Shown here piece after piece: positions 1 to 7,285 of a stretch of DNA of 35,174 nt. The stretch comes from Micromonospora sp. H61. GTDB lineage: Bacteria; Actinomycetota; Actinomycetes; Mycobacteriales; Micromonosporaceae. Under the pieces are notes generated by a model, which made no database searches, was not told the DNA's origin, and was given only the letters and a program-made list of their open reading frames with translations. The stretch spans positions 1 to 35,174 of the forward strand of contig NZ_JAGPXY010000069.1 in NCBI RefSeq assembly GCF_018070325.1. The letters are read 5' to 3'. Each line of letters starts with the position of its first letter. Positions within the stretch are counted from its first letter, which is position 1. The position numbers and the translations under genes are program-made.

Positions 1-21
1 GTCCGCCGCTCAGCGGCGGAC
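1..21 (-). terminator. Hairpin downstream of tig
   Basis: A near-perfect inverted repeat with 9-bp GC arms and a 3-nt loop lies just 3' of the trigger factor stop codon. There is no clear U-tract inside the window, so it is a terminator candidate only; sequence beyond position 1 is not visible. Confidence 0.4.
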
Positions 22-39
22 GGCGGCCGCACCCGACGA

Positions 40-1386
40 TCAGTGGTCGTGGTTGTGCTCCGCCTCGTTGGCGGCGCGCAGGGCGTCGAGGGTGATCCCG
101 TTGCCGGCCGAGTCCTTGATCGTGATCTTCTCCATGACGGCAGCGAGCGCCTTGCCCCGCCGCACGTCGCCGAAGACCGCTGCGGCCGCGCCGGAGCGCA
201 CCAGCTGGTCGTAGTACTGCTGCGGGGCCATCCCGGCGCGCTGCGCCCGGTGCACGATCTCGTGCCCGAACTCGTCGTCGGAGACCTGCACGTCCTCCGC
301 GTCGGCGAGCGTGTCCAGCAGGAGCTGCACCTTGACGCCCTCGGTCGCCGCCTCGGTCAGCTCGGCGTCGATCTGCTCCTCGGTCTTGTCCTCGGCCGCG
401 AGGTACTCCTCCATCGAGGCGCCGATCCGCTCCAGCTGGTCGACCATCGCCTGCTTGCGGCTCTCGACCTCCTCGCGGACGACACCCTCCGGGGCCGGGA
501 TGTCGGCGGCCTCGACGAGCTGGGCCAGGGCCTTGTCCCGAGCGGCGTAGATCTGCTCGACCTGCTTGCCCTGGGTGACCCGGGACCGCAGGTCGCCGCG
601 CAGCTCCTCGATCGTGTCGAACTCGCTCGCCATCTGGGCGAACTCGTCGTTCAGCTCCGGCAGCTCCTTCTCCTTGACCGTGCGCACAGTCACCGCCACG
701 TCGGCGTCCCGACCGGCGAAGTCGCCGCCGACCAGCTGGGTGGTGAAGGTGGTGTCGTCACCGGCGGCGAGGCCGACAACTGCCTCGTCCAGGCCCGGCA
801 GGAGCTGCTTGCTGCCCACCTCGTGGGAGATGTTGCTCGCCTGGCCGCCCGGCACGTCCTCGCCGTCGACGGTGGCGTTCAGGTCGATCTGGACGTAGTC
901 GCCCTCGGCGGCGGCCCGCTCGACGGTCTTGAGGGTCGCGAAACGCTCCCGCAGGTTCTTCACCTGCTCGTCGATCTCGCTCTCGTCGATCTGCAGCTCG
1001 TCGACGGTCACCTCGATGGTGCTCGCGTCCGGGATGGTGATCTCCGGGCGGACGTCGACCTCGGCCGTGAAGTTCAGCGAGTCACCGTCGTTGAACTCGG
1101 TGATCTCGACCTCCGGGCGCCCCAGCGTCTTCAGGTCGTGCTCGCGCACAGCGGCGAGGATGTTCTCCGGGATGGCCTCCTGGACCGCCTCGTTGAGGAC
1201 GGTGCCCCGGCCCACCCGCTGGTCGATCACCGCGGTCGGCACCTTGCCCCGGCGGAAGCCCGGAACCTGGACCTGCGAACCGATCTCCCGGTACGCCTTC
1301 TTGAGGCTCGGCTCGAGCTCGACGAACGGCACCTCGATGGCGAGCCGCACGCGCGTCGGGCTCAGAGTCTCGACGGTGCTCTTCAC
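40..1386 (-). CDS. tig: Trigger factor (ribosome-associated chaperone, peptidyl-prolyl isomerase)
   Basis: Trigger factor docks at the ribosomal exit tunnel and shields nascent chains; its middle FKBP-type domain isomerises Xaa-Pro bonds. The 448-residue product has the expected length. The N-terminal ribosome-binding domain carries the signature loop GFRRGKVP at residues 43-50, the FKBP-like domain spans roughly residues 155-245, and the rest is the helical C-terminal chaperone domain. The C-terminus ends in a short His-rich tail (EHNHDH), common in high-GC Gram-positive homologues. The start is a GTG, with AAGGAG seven bases upstream. In actinobacteria tig usually precedes clpP1-clpP2-clpX, which would lie beyond the left edge. 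Confidence 0.97.
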   Translation of the reverse strand: MKSTVETLSPTRVRLAIEVPFVELEPSLKKAYREIGSQVQVPGFRRGKVPTAVIDQRVGRGTVLNEAVQEAIPENILAAVREHDLKTLGRPEVEITEFNDGDSLNFTAEVDVRPEITIPDASTIEVTVDELQIDESEIDEQVKNLRERFATLKTVERAAAEGDYVQIDLNATVDGEDVPGGQASNISHEVGSKQLLPGLDEAVVGLAAGDDTTFTTQLVGGDFAGRDADVAVTVRTVKEKELPELNDEFAQMASEFDTIEELRGDLRSRVTQGKQVEQIYAARDKALAQLVEAADIPAPEGVVREEVESRKQAMVDQLERIGASMEEYLAAEDKTEEQIDAELTEAATEGVKVQLLLDTLADAEDVQVSDDEFGHEIVHRAQRAGMAPQQYYDQLVRSGAAAAVFGDVRRGKALAAVMEKITIKDSAGNGITLDALRAANEAEHNHDH

Positions 1387-1524
1387 AGGCGTACTCCTTG
1401 ACGGATCTCAGTTGAGTCTGGGCGTGATTCAGCCCATCGAGTGTAGGCGAGCCGGCCTGACGCTCCGGCATCGCCCGGGGACCGCACTGGGCGGCACCCG
1501 GGGCGGCCCGGCCGCGGACGACAG

Positions 1525-1598
1525 TCGGGGTGGCGGGATTTGAACCCACGGCCCCTCGCTCCCAAAGCGAGTGCGCTACCAAGCTGCGCCACACCCCG
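1525..1598 (-). tRNA. tRNA-Pro (anticodon UGG)
   Basis: A full cloverleaf can be folded on the minus strand. The acceptor stem CGGGGTG pairs with CACCCCG, the anticodon stem CTCGC/GCGAG encloses the loop TTTGGGA with anticodon TGG, and the T-arm contains GTTCAAAT. The discriminator base is A and the 3' CCA is not encoded, so CCA must be added after transcription. Confidence 0.95.
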
Positions 1599-1609
1599 TG
1601 GCGACGTGC

Positions 1610-1615
1610 AGTCTA
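1610..1615 (-). promoter_or_regulatory. Candidate -10 box for tRNA-Pro
   Basis: The minus-strand hexamer TAGACT lies about 12 bases before the first base of the mature tRNA. It fits an actinobacterial sigma-70 -10 element with a short 5' leader. No convincing -35 box is visible, so this is inference. Confidence 0.35.
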
Positions 1616-1804
1616 TGCCGTCGCCGCGCCTCAGTCGGTGCCGGGGCATGCCCCACCCGGACAGATCACCCGAAAATTACCATTCCGCTCCGCCCACGTG
1701 TCGCCGAGATCCCCAGGGCGCCGCCGCGTCGGCGGCGACGCGGTTACGCGTCGGGCGTCGACATTGGGTACGCTGTAGGCGCGTCCTGTTTCGGCGGGAT
1801 GCAC

Positions 1805-1878
1805 GCGGGCGTAGCTCAATGGTAGAGCTTCAGTCTTCCAAACTGACTACGCGAGTTCGATTCTCGTCGCCCGCTCCA
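1805..1878 (+). tRNA. tRNA-Gly (anticodon UCC)
   Basis: The acceptor stem GCGGGCG pairs with CGCCCGC, the D-arm is GCTC...GAGC, the anticodon stem TCAGT/ACTGA encloses loop CTTCCAA with anticodon TCC, and the T-arm carries GTTCGATT. The discriminator T is followed by an encoded CCA (1876-1878), unlike the neighbouring tRNA-Pro. A possible -10 (TACGCT) lies around 1769-1774. Confidence 0.96.
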
Positions 1879-1880
1879 AC

Positions 1881-1910
1881 GCCCTCCGGCCCAGGTCGGA
1901 GGGCTCTTTG
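1881..1910 (+). terminator. Rho-independent terminator of tRNA-Gly
   Basis: Arms GCCCTCCG and CGGAGGGC form an 8-bp hairpin around an 8-nt loop and are followed by TCTTTG, immediately 3' of the tRNA. The position and short T-run support intrinsic termination. Confidence 0.7.
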
Positions 1911-2033
1911 GTGTACAGGACTCGGCGCACGGGCCGCTGCGGTCCGCCCACCCGCCGGGATGCCGGGCGGTCGCTGCGGGCGTCGACACACAGCAGGGCC
2001 CAGGTGGACCGCACGGTGGCGGCACCTGGACCC

Positions 2034-2050
2034 ACTCGGCGAGGCCGAGT
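2034..2050 (-). terminator. Small hairpin behind the sigma-factor operon
   Basis: ACTCGGC and GCCGAGT form a 7-bp stem with a 3-nt loop six bases beyond the stop of the anti-sigma-like gene. There is no U-tract, so it is a weak terminator candidate. Confidence 0.35.
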
Positions 2051-2056
2051 CGCGTG

Positions 2057-2887
2057 TCACTTCAGGTGGAACCGTTCGTCGACAGTGAGAGCCGCCAACT
2101 GCGGCACGGAGAACGGCAGCTTCGTCAACGCCGGCCGGCTCTCGTCCAACCGCACGCCCTGCGCCACGAAGACCACCACACCGTCCGGGTGCCGGTACGC
2201 CGACCACTGGTCGAGCCGGTCGTCGCTGCCCGGTCGGACCACCACGCCGACCCGCAAAGCTCCGACGGTCTCGACCTGACACTCGCCCCGCATGCCCCAG
2301 AATTTCTGGGCCAGGTCGCACGGCTCGGTCGGCAGCTGGTTGCCGGCGGCGTGCACCTCGACGATCACGCGGCCGGTGCCCTCGCCCTGCGCGACGGCCA
2401 CCGAGGACGAGTAACTCCACACGTCGACGCCGTCCACCTTGTCCTCGAACTGCGACTGGTGGGTCCGCAGCGTCCGCTCCTCGACGGACTGGCTCGACGG
2501 GTCCTCCGGCGCGGTGTAGCCGGAGGGTATGACCGAGACAGCCTCGCTGAGCAGGTGAGCTCCCTGTTCGTACCTGGACCCGGCCCGCGCGGTCCGGTCC
2601 TCCTGCGGTTGCCCGTCCGGCCCGGTCGGCCACGGCTCCTTGGTGTCCGGAGAAGCCAGCGGCCCCTGACCCGCCGGTTGGTAGACGTGGCCGCCCGGGG
2701 TGGCGACGGCCGCGAAGCCGGTGACGGCCAGCACGACAGCCGCCGATCCGAGGGACGCCCACAGCGCGCGTCGACGGAAGCGCGTCCGCCGTGCCGCGCC
2801 GAGCGCGGCTGTCGTACTCAATGGTGGTGGCGGGGTGGTCCCCGCCATCTCGCTGCGCAGCCCCTCGCGCAACTCCTGCTCGTTCAT
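2057..2887 (-). CDS. Single-pass membrane protein cotranscribed with a SigE-family sigma factor (possible anti-sigma factor)
   Basis: The ATG overlaps the stop of the upstream sigma gene (ATGA), so the two are translationally coupled. This fixes the start at 2887, giving 276 residues; a longer in-frame extension inside the sigma gene is less likely. The first ~40 residues are cytoplasmic and basic, one transmembrane helix runs at about residues 41-62 (ALWASLGSAAVVLAV), and the remaining ~210 residues would lie outside the membrane. I see no ZAS-type zinc anti-sigma motif (HxxxCxxC). The role as sigma-factor regulator is inferred from gene order and topology, not from a recognised domain. Confidence 0.8.
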   Translation of the reverse strand: MNEQELREGLRSEMAGTTPPPPLSTTAALGAARRTRFRRRALWASLGSAAVVLAVTGFAAVATPGGHVYQPAGQGPLASPDTKEPWPTGPDGQPQEDRTARAGSRYEQGAHLLSEAVSVIPSGYTAPEDPSSQSVEERTLRTHQSQFEDKVDGVDVWSYSSSVAVAQGEGTGRVIVEVHAAGNQLPTEPCDLAQKFWGMRGECQVETVGALRVGVVVRPGSDDRLDQWSAYRHPDGVVVFVAQGVRLDESRPALTKLPFSVPQLAALTVDERFHLK

Positions 2888-3393
2888 CGCTCCCCCATCT
2901 CGATCCCGCTGTACGTGGGGGTCAGGAGGCCGCGCAAGGTGTCGAGCCCGCGTGCCGCCTGGCTCTTCACCGTCCCTGGAGAACACTCCAGCAGCGCCGC
3001 GACGTCCTCGATCGACAGGTCCTCCCAGTACCGCAGAACCAGCACGGCCCGCTGACGCGGCGCCACCCGGGTCAGCGCCTGCAACAGCACCAGTCGGCTC
3101 TCCGGCGAGTCGGGCGGGGCCACCTGTTCGGCGTCCTCCCCACCCACCCGTTCACGCCGCCACCAGCCGCGGCGGCGCTCGTCGAGGAAGGTCCGGATCA
3201 GGATCCGGCGCACGTAGCTGTCGAGCACCTCGTGCCGGGAGATCCGGTTCCAGACCCGGTAGAGCTTGACGAACGTGGTCTGGACCAGGTCTTCGGCACG
3301 GTGCCAGTCGCCGCACAGCAGGTACGCGGTGCCGCGCATGGCACCGGACCGTGCCGCGAAGTACTCGGCGAACGCCTCGTCGCGATCGCTCAT
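2884..3393 (-). CDS. RNA polymerase ECF sigma factor, SigE family
   Basis: The 169-residue protein has ECF architecture. Region 2 covers about residues 8-75 (AEDLVQTTFVKLYRVW is the typical region 2.2 helix) and region 4 about residues 103-155, with RQRAVLVLRYWEDLS and the recognition helix containing GTVKSQAARGL. This pattern matches the actinobacterial SigE family of ECF factors. A Shine-Dalgarno GGAGG lies six bases before the ATG. It directs RNA polymerase to a small regulon, probably under control of the coupled membrane protein. Its target promoters cannot be read from this window, but a secreted peptidase is divergently encoded 180 bases away. Confidence 0.92.
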   Translation of the reverse strand: MSDRDEAFAEYFAARSGAMRGTAYLLCGDWHRAEDLVQTTFVKLYRVWNRISRHEVLDSYVRRILIRTFLDERRRGWWRRERVGGEDAEQVAPPDSPESRLVLLQALTRVAPRQRAVLVLRYWEDLSIEDVAALLECSPGTVKSQAARGLDTLRGLLTPTYSGIEMGER

Positions 3394-3573
3394 TCAGGCC
3401 TCCGATCCCCGTTTCGAGTTAGTCACGCGGGGTCTGCCCCAGGGGGTTGCTCCGGATCTCGCGGACATGTCACGGGATCAACGCCGGCAAGGGCGCGAAG
3501 GACGCCTTGACAGGTGTCGATCCGTGCACTGGTGTAAGGACCAAACACATCGACGTCCGTCACAGGAGGGCAC

Positions 3574-5721
3574 ATGATCGTCCGACGACGGTGGACAGCT
3601 GCCGCCACCACAGTGATCCTGTTCAGCGCAGTGTTGTCCCATCCCGCTTCCGGAACGGCCGCACCCGCCGACCCGGCCGCCCCGATCGCTCTGAGCGCCA
3701 CCGAAACCGCAGTGGTCCGGGTCCAGCTGCGCGATCAGGCCCAGTTGGACCGGCTCGTCGCCACCAGCGCGGACCTGGCCAACCGGCCCCGGACGCGGGA
3801 CGGCCGGATCATCGCCGACCTGGTGCTCAGCGGCGCGCAGCTCGGCGACCTGACCGCGCAGGGCGCGACGGCCCTGCAGATCGTGCAACGCGCCGGGGAC
3901 GGCAACCGGCACTACGCCGACAGCGTCCGCGCGGCTCAGGCCCGCACCGCCGCCGGGCTGCGGGCGCCGGCCGCAGGCCAGCGGTCCACCGCCGCCACCG
4001 CGGTGGACACCCTCCAGGTGCAGCAGGCGTACTGGTGGACCACTACCGGACAGACCTTCCTGCAGGCCCAGGTGGCCACCACCGCCACCGACGACCCGGA
4101 CGTGGAGATCACCGTCAGTTGGCGCACGGCGGACGGCGTCACCGGCTCGTTCCCGCTGTACCGGTTCGAGGACTCCGGCGAGTACCAGTACCACTACGCG
4201 CTCCCCCAGCCGGTGCCGAGCCGACCGGTTCAGCTGACCGCCACCTCCAGCCTCGGCGGGGTCAGCCGGGCGGTCACCCCGGCGCTCTGGCCGAACGCCT
4301 CGCCGCCGCCGCTTCCGGCCGGCTACCAGAAGGACTTCATCGACGCGTACCTGACGCCGGTGGACATCCAGGCGCGGATGAAGCGGCTGGCCCGCCAGTA
4401 CCGGGACCTGGTGGACGTGATCGACCTGCCGAACAAGACCCAGGGATACCGACGCACCGCCGCCGGCTACCTGGGCGACCCGGCAGTGGCCGCCCTGGTC
4501 GTCGAGTCGGTCCGCTTCGGCGACCAGAACATGAACGGCGTACAGGTACGGACGGTCGACCCGGGCCGGGCCAACCGGCCACTGACCGTCGGCTACCGCG
4601 ACCGTGTCCTCACCGTGTCACTGGCCACCGACACCGCGGGCAGGACGGTGAGCACCACCGACGAGGTCGCGGCGGCGATCAACGCCCGTCAACCGGACCG
4701 GTTCCGGGCCACCGTCGAGGACGGTTCGGCCGGGCTGCCGATGCCCGTCGCCGGCCCCACCCGACTCGACGACGGCCTCCAGGGCACCGAGGTGCCGGCA
4801 CGGCCGTGGACGGTGCAGGCGCTGCGCCTCGGCGTACACCGGGACGGCTCCCGGGTCGGGGTGCTCGCGTACTCCCAGGAACACGCCCGGGAGTGGGCCA
4901 CCCCGCTGGTGACGCTGGAGTTCGCCGAGCGGATGCTGGCCAACGCCCGGACCGACCCGGCCACCCGTGAGCTGCTGGAGCAGGTCGACATCTTCGTCAT
5001 CCCGATGGTCAACCCGGACGGCGCGAACTACTCGTTCAACGACTTCAACTTCCAGCGCAAGAACCTCGTCAACCACTGCACCGGGGCGGCCCGCGACCCG
5101 AAGAACCGCACCTCGTGGGGCGTCGACATCAACCGCAACTACACCGTCGGGTCGTACTTCGACGGCTACGTGGGCGCCAGCGCCAACTGCCTGTCCGGCA
5201 CCTACGCGGGCACCGCCGAACTGTCCGAGGCGGAGAGCGGCAACGTGATCGCCCTCGCTCAGGACCACCCGAACATCAAGTTCGCGATGAACGTGCACTC
5301 CTACGGCGGGTACTTCATGTGGCCGCCGGGGGCGTACCGGGCCGACGGCAGGGTCACCCTGCCGCGACCGTCGATCGACGAGTCGACGCTGTTCCTCAAC
5401 AGCGCCCGGCGGATCGTCGGCGCCATCGCCCAGGAGCGCGGCACCGTCACCTGGCCGTCGCAGACCGGACCGGTCGCCGACGTTCTCTACTCGGCCGCCG
5501 GCAACTCGGCCGACCAGCTCTACTACGAGCTGGGCATCTTCGCCTGGGACTTCGAGGTCGGCAACGACCGGTGGAACCCGGCGACCAACCAGTGGGAGGG
5601 CGTCGGCTTCCAGCCGCCGTTCGACGAGGCGCACGGCGAATCCCAGGAGTACGCCGGCGGGCTGGTGGAAATGGTCCGGGTGGCCCGCGACTACGCCGCC
5701 GCCGAGGCGGCCGCCAGCTGA
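3574..5721 (+). CDS. Secreted M14-family zinc carboxypeptidase
   Basis: The 715-residue product begins with a signal peptide (basic MIVRRR, a hydrophobic stretch, likely cleavage after residue ~29), so it is exported. The M14 catalytic domain is in the C-terminal part. Zinc ligands H437 and E440 lie in EHAREW, the substrate-carboxylate pair N520-R521 in DINRNY, the third zinc ligand H575 in NVHSYGG, and the likely general base E661 in FAWDFEVG. About 400 residues precede the zinc motif, much more than a simple propeptide, and probably include an autoinhibitory or substrate-binding region. The start is supported by AGGAGG upstream of the ATG. Likely role is extracellular peptide degradation. 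Confidence 0.93.
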   Translation: MIVRRRWTAAATTVILFSAVLSHPASGTAAPADPAAPIALSATETAVVRVQLRDQAQLDRLVATSADLANRPRTRDGRIIADLVLSGAQLGDLTAQGATALQIVQRAGDGNRHYADSVRAAQARTAAGLRAPAAGQRSTAATAVDTLQVQQAYWWTTTGQTFLQAQVATTATDDPDVEITVSWRTADGVTGSFPLYRFEDSGEYQYHYALPQPVPSRPVQLTATSSLGGVSRAVTPALWPNASPPPLPAGYQKDFIDAYLTPVDIQARMKRLARQYRDLVDVIDLPNKTQGYRRTAAGYLGDPAVAALVVESVRFGDQNMNGVQVRTVDPGRANRPLTVGYRDRVLTVSLATDTAGRTVSTTDEVAAAINARQPDRFRATVEDGSAGLPMPVAGPTRLDDGLQGTEVPARPWTVQALRLGVHRDGSRVGVLAYSQEHAREWATPLVTLEFAERMLANARTDPATRELLEQVDIFVIPMVNPDGANYSFNDFNFQRKNLVNHCTGAARDPKNRTSWGVDINRNYTVGSYFDGYVGASANCLSGTYAGTAELSEAESGNVIALAQDHPNIKFAMNVHSYGGYFMWPPGAYRADGRVTLPRPSIDESTLFLNSARRIVGAIAQERGTVTWPSQTGPVADVLYSAAGNSADQLYYELGIFAWDFEVGNDRWNPATNQWEGVGFQPPFDEAHGESQEYAGGLVEMVRVARDYAAAEAAAS

Positions 5722-5731
5722 CCCGCGGGTT

Positions 5732-5767
5732 CCGTACCGCCGCCGGCTGCCACCGGCGGCGGTACGG
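5732..5767 (+). terminator. Strong hairpin after the carboxypeptidase gene
   Basis: A perfect 15-bp inverted repeat (5732-5746 and 5753-5767) with a 6-nt loop lies 10 bases past the stop codon. It has no long T-run, as is usual for actinobacterial terminators. Confidence 0.7.
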
Positions 5768-5867
5768 CCCATGACGCGCGACCCTGGGTGACGGACGGTA
5801 AGCCGATGGTGATCACAGACGTTGACGTGTTTTCATGTCAGCACGCCTGCGCCGACCCGGGACATCG

Positions 5868-6062
5868 ATGACTGAGCAACCCGCACCTGATCACCTCGTT
5901 GTGGTCGACGTGTTGACGCAGGGTCTGAGCCACCTGCTACGCGACGAGGATCCGGAACTGGCCCGATGGATCGAGGAACTGGTCGCGACACTGAAGAGTC
6001 CCCGGCAGACGACGCTGGCCGGCTGGAACAGCTTCCTCGATCCCGGCGCCGACTCCAGCTGA
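5868..6062 (+). CDS. Small peptide upstream of an HExxH protein; candidate RiPP precursor
   Basis: This 64-residue peptide (75 if translated from an upstream ATG at 5835) has no recognised domain. The ATG at 5868 is favoured because GGGA sits five bases upstream. The first ~45 residues are acidic and helix-forming (DEDPELARWIEELV). The C-terminus, LAGWNSFLDPGADSS, is short and rich in Trp, Asn, Ser, Phe and Asp, as expected of a leader-core precursor. Its stop codon overlaps the HExxH gene, so the two are almost certainly coexpressed. It does not end in the FxSxx motif of classical FxsA precursors. The precursor role is inferred from size, layout and neighbour. Confidence 0.6.
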   Translation: MTEQPAPDHLVVVDVLTQGLSHLLRDEDPELARWIEELVATLKSPRQTTLAGWNSFLDPGADSS

Positions 6063-7246
6063 CCCGCTCGGAGTTCACCCGCCTGGCCGACGGCCAAGCT
6101 GGCCCGGCTGCCATCCGCGCTCTGCGGCGCGCGCAACGCAACCGCACGATGCTCGTCCTCAAGAGCCTCGCCGACACCGACGACGCCCTGGCGACGTCGG
6201 CGCACCTGCTCGGCCACGCCCACCGCCTCGACCCGGCCGCCGCGGACGTGCTGCTCGATCATCCGTGGCTGGCTGTCTGGGCGGTCGATCGGGTCCGGCG
6301 CGGCGCCACCGACCGACCCGACTACCTTCCGTTCGCGGCGCTCGCGGCGGCCGCCCTCAGCGGTCGGCCGGACGCGGCGGTGCCGGTCACGCCGCGTGCG
6401 GGCCTGGTGCCGGTGCCGGGCCTCGGGGTGTTGCGCCGACGCGGCACCACAACTGTGACGCCGGCCGACCTGACCGGGCGCCAGTGGACGCCCACCCGCT
6501 GGTGGCGCTTCACCGACCAGTCGGTCACCCTCGACCTCCGCGTCGACGACCTGGACCCCTACCGCGACTGCTTCGGGCTACCGGTCGCCGCCCGGCTCTC
6601 CACACCGCAGGCCGCGGAGCTGGAACGGTCCGTCGGGCACGCCTGGCACCTGCTCGTCGGGTACGCCCCGACGCACGCCGCCGAGGTGGCCGCCGGGATC
6701 AGCACCTTCGTACCGTTGGCGGACGGCACCGAGCGCGGGCACAGTGTCACGCACGCCGACGCCTTCGGAGCGTTGGCCGCCGACGCCAACCTCGACCCGG
6801 TGGATCTGGCCGTGACGATGGTGCACGAGCTGCAACACAGCAAACTCAACGCTGTCCTCGGCCTGGTCCAGCTGCACGAACCCGCCGACCCGGTGCGGTA
6901 CTTCGCGCCCTGGCGTCCTGACCCGCGTCCGATCGGCGGGCTGCTGCACGGCACCTACGCGTTCACCGCCGTCGCCGAGGTGTGGGCCGCGCTGCGGGCC
7001 CATCCGGAACTGGCGGTCCAGGCCACCGCGCGGTTCGCTGTGGTACGGGCGCAGTTGGAGCGCGCCCTGGTCGAGCTCGCCCGGGCCGGAAGTCTCACCT
7101 CGGCCGGGCAGCTCTGGGCAGATCGCCTGGCCGGACGGATCGGCAGGCTGGCCGCCGTGCCGGTCCCGGCGTCCGTCGACGCCGCCGGGCGGCGGGAGGT
7201 GGCGGAGGCCGAGCGCGCCCACCGACCGACGATCACCACCGGATGA
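5966..7246 (+). CDS. HExxH motif protein, aKG-HExxH-type peptide beta-hydroxylase homologue
   Basis: Counting from the ATG at 5966, the protein has 426 residues with a metal-binding HELQH at residues 287-291 followed by a conserved SKLNAVLGLVQLHEP stretch. This is characteristic of the HExxH domain family of peptide-modifying proteins, members of which are alpha-ketoglutarate-dependent beta-hydroxylases of RiPP precursors. Family homology begins around LTRSEFTRLADG, directly after the peptide gene's stop. The first ~30 residues from the 5966 start therefore overlap the peptide gene and look unnatural. A CTG at 6059 overlapping the TGA, or a -1 frameshift fusing peptide and enzyme, are alternatives. 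No radical SAM gene is nearby, so hydroxylation may be the only modification. Confidence 0.8.
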   Translation: MDRGTGRDTEESPADDAGRLEQLPRSRRRLQLTRSEFTRLADGQAGPAAIRALRRAQRNRTMLVLKSLADTDDALATSAHLLGHAHRLDPAAADVLLDHPWLAVWAVDRVRRGATDRPDYLPFAALAAAALSGRPDAAVPVTPRAGLVPVPGLGVLRRRGTTTVTPADLTGRQWTPTRWWRFTDQSVTLDLRVDDLDPYRDCFGLPVAARLSTPQAAELERSVGHAWHLLVGYAPTHAAEVAAGISTFVPLADGTERGHSVTHADAFGALAADANLDPVDLAVTMVHELQHSKLNAVLGLVQLHEPADPVRYFAPWRPDPRPIGGLLHGTYAFTAVAEVWAALRAHPELAVQATARFAVVRAQLERALVELARAGSLTSAGQLWADRLAGRIGRLAAVPVPASVDAAGRREVAEAERAHRPTITTG

Positions 7247-7285
7247 ACCCCAGGCTCGGCACGACGGCCGCCGGTGGGCGAGGCG

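Noticed and set aside
43..1401. Long open frame antisense to tig
   Set aside because: It mirrors the tig codon pattern, has low-complexity Leu/Val/Arg/Gly content and no homology-like motifs; typical shadow in high-GC DNA.
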